This document shows positions 60,044 through 60,118 of a DNA stretch of 60,118 bases, one piece after another. The notes beneath the pieces are model-generated. The model did no database searches. It was not told the origin of the DNA and worked only from the letters and a program-made list of their open reading frames with translations. Location of the stretch: assembly GCA_964475415.1 (NCBI GenBank), contig CAYYWZ010000016.1, positions 1 through 60,118 of the forward strand. Direction: 5' to 3'. A program made the position numbers and the translations under genes. Within the stretch, counting starts at the first letter, position 1, and every line of letters starts with the position of its first letter. The DNA comes from CALCMJ01 sp964475415 (GTDB lineage Bacteria > Bacteroidota > Bacteroidia > Chitinophagales > Saprospiraceae).

Positions 60044-60117
60044 GGCCTCGTAGCATAACTGGATAATGCCCCTGACTACGAATCAGGAGATTACAGGTTC
60101 GAACCCTGTCGAGGTCA
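60044..60117 (+). tRNA. tRNA-Arg (anticodon ACG)
   Basis: The acceptor stem GGCCTCG (60044-60050) pairs with CGAGGTC (60110-60116, one G-U), followed by discriminator A at 60117. The anticodon stem CCTGA/TCAGG encloses loop CTACGAA, giving anticodon ACG. The T-arm is CAGGTTCGAACCCTG. The gene ends one base before the window edge, so downstream elements are not visible. Confidence 0.96.
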
Positions 60118-60118
60118 C

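Overview
This window is a chromosomal segment of a low-GC member of the Bacteroidota, probably a marine or environmental Saprospiria- or Flavobacteriia-like lineage; this placement is inferred from gene content and no 16S gene is present. The pointers are type IX secretion C-terminal sorting domains, SprB-type repeats, a CarboxypepD_reg/TonB-dependent receptor, DUF1573, DUF4295 and DUF5522 proteins, the rpmB-rpmG-DUF4295-ftsY block, promoters of the Bacteroidota type (TTG-N19-TAnnTTTG) and the scarcity of Shine-Dalgarno sequences. Genes are packed on both strands. No phage, insertion sequence, integrase or CRISPR array is visible.

Layout. 1-2.5 kb: a Crp/Fnr regulator, tRNA-Ser(TGA), an exported nickel superoxide dismutase and a translationally coupled cysteine-rich DUF5522 protein. 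2.5-6 kb: an oadG-oadA-oadB-like sodium-pump decarboxylase operon. 6-10 kb: aspartate kinase, SemiSWEET and the threonine-degradation pair tdh-kbl. 10-16 kb: an HsdR_N-type protein, a large degenerate SF1-helicase-like protein, a MORN-type lipoprotein, a PolX/PHP protein with a degraded polymerase palm, and a DUF1573 lipoprotein. 16-25 kb: a UbiA prenyltransferase (probable MqnP), rdgB, a branched-chain aminotransferase, a TonB receptor with a secreted hydrolase-like partner, and a GT2 glycosyltransferase. 25-36 kb: mqnE and mqnA flank a ten-gene minus-strand block that encodes what looks like a whole route to inositol-phosphate sphingolipids. 36-45 kb: fabH, bshB1, a structured non-coding region, an RlmL-type methyltransferase, an acyl-CoA carboxylase carboxyltransferase, an HtrA protease and dapF. 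45-53 kb: etfBA, a bifunctional nuclease, threonine aldolase, an NrtR-like regulator and lepA. 53-60 kb: a giant T9SS/SprB-repeat protein, ftsY, DUF4295, L33, L28, a duplicated-domain lipoprotein and tRNA-Arg(ACG).

The main system is the minus-strand block 35546-26571: CDP-alcohol phosphatidyltransferase, a DUF4833-like protein and an AUR1/PAP2-type enzyme, then after a 361-base gap serine palmitoyltransferase, a GNAT acyltransferase, an NAD-epimerase-type reductase, myo-inositol-1-phosphate synthase, a PgpA-type phosphatase, a GtrA membrane protein and a YegS-type lipid kinase. In order of chemistry: SPT makes 3-ketosphinganine; the GNAT protein (like bacterial ceramide synthase) and the reductase (like CerR) give dihydroceramide; MIPS and the CDP-alcohol enzyme give phosphatidylinositol phosphate; the PgpA-type phosphatase gives phosphatidylinositol; the AUR1-like enzyme moves phosphoinositol to ceramide. 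Sub-pathways of this kind are known in Bacteroides and Caulobacter. Having them in one locus with a lipid kinase and a GtrA protein is the most notable feature here.

Other points of interest are four genes with eroded catalytic motifs (SF1 helicase-like, PolX palm, alpha/beta hydrolase nucleophile, Nudix box), the exported NiSOD with its coupled DUF5522 gene, a long imperfect hairpin resembling a 6S-type RNA at 38752-38892, and an intrinsic terminator at 2496-2526 with no recognised gene in front of it.
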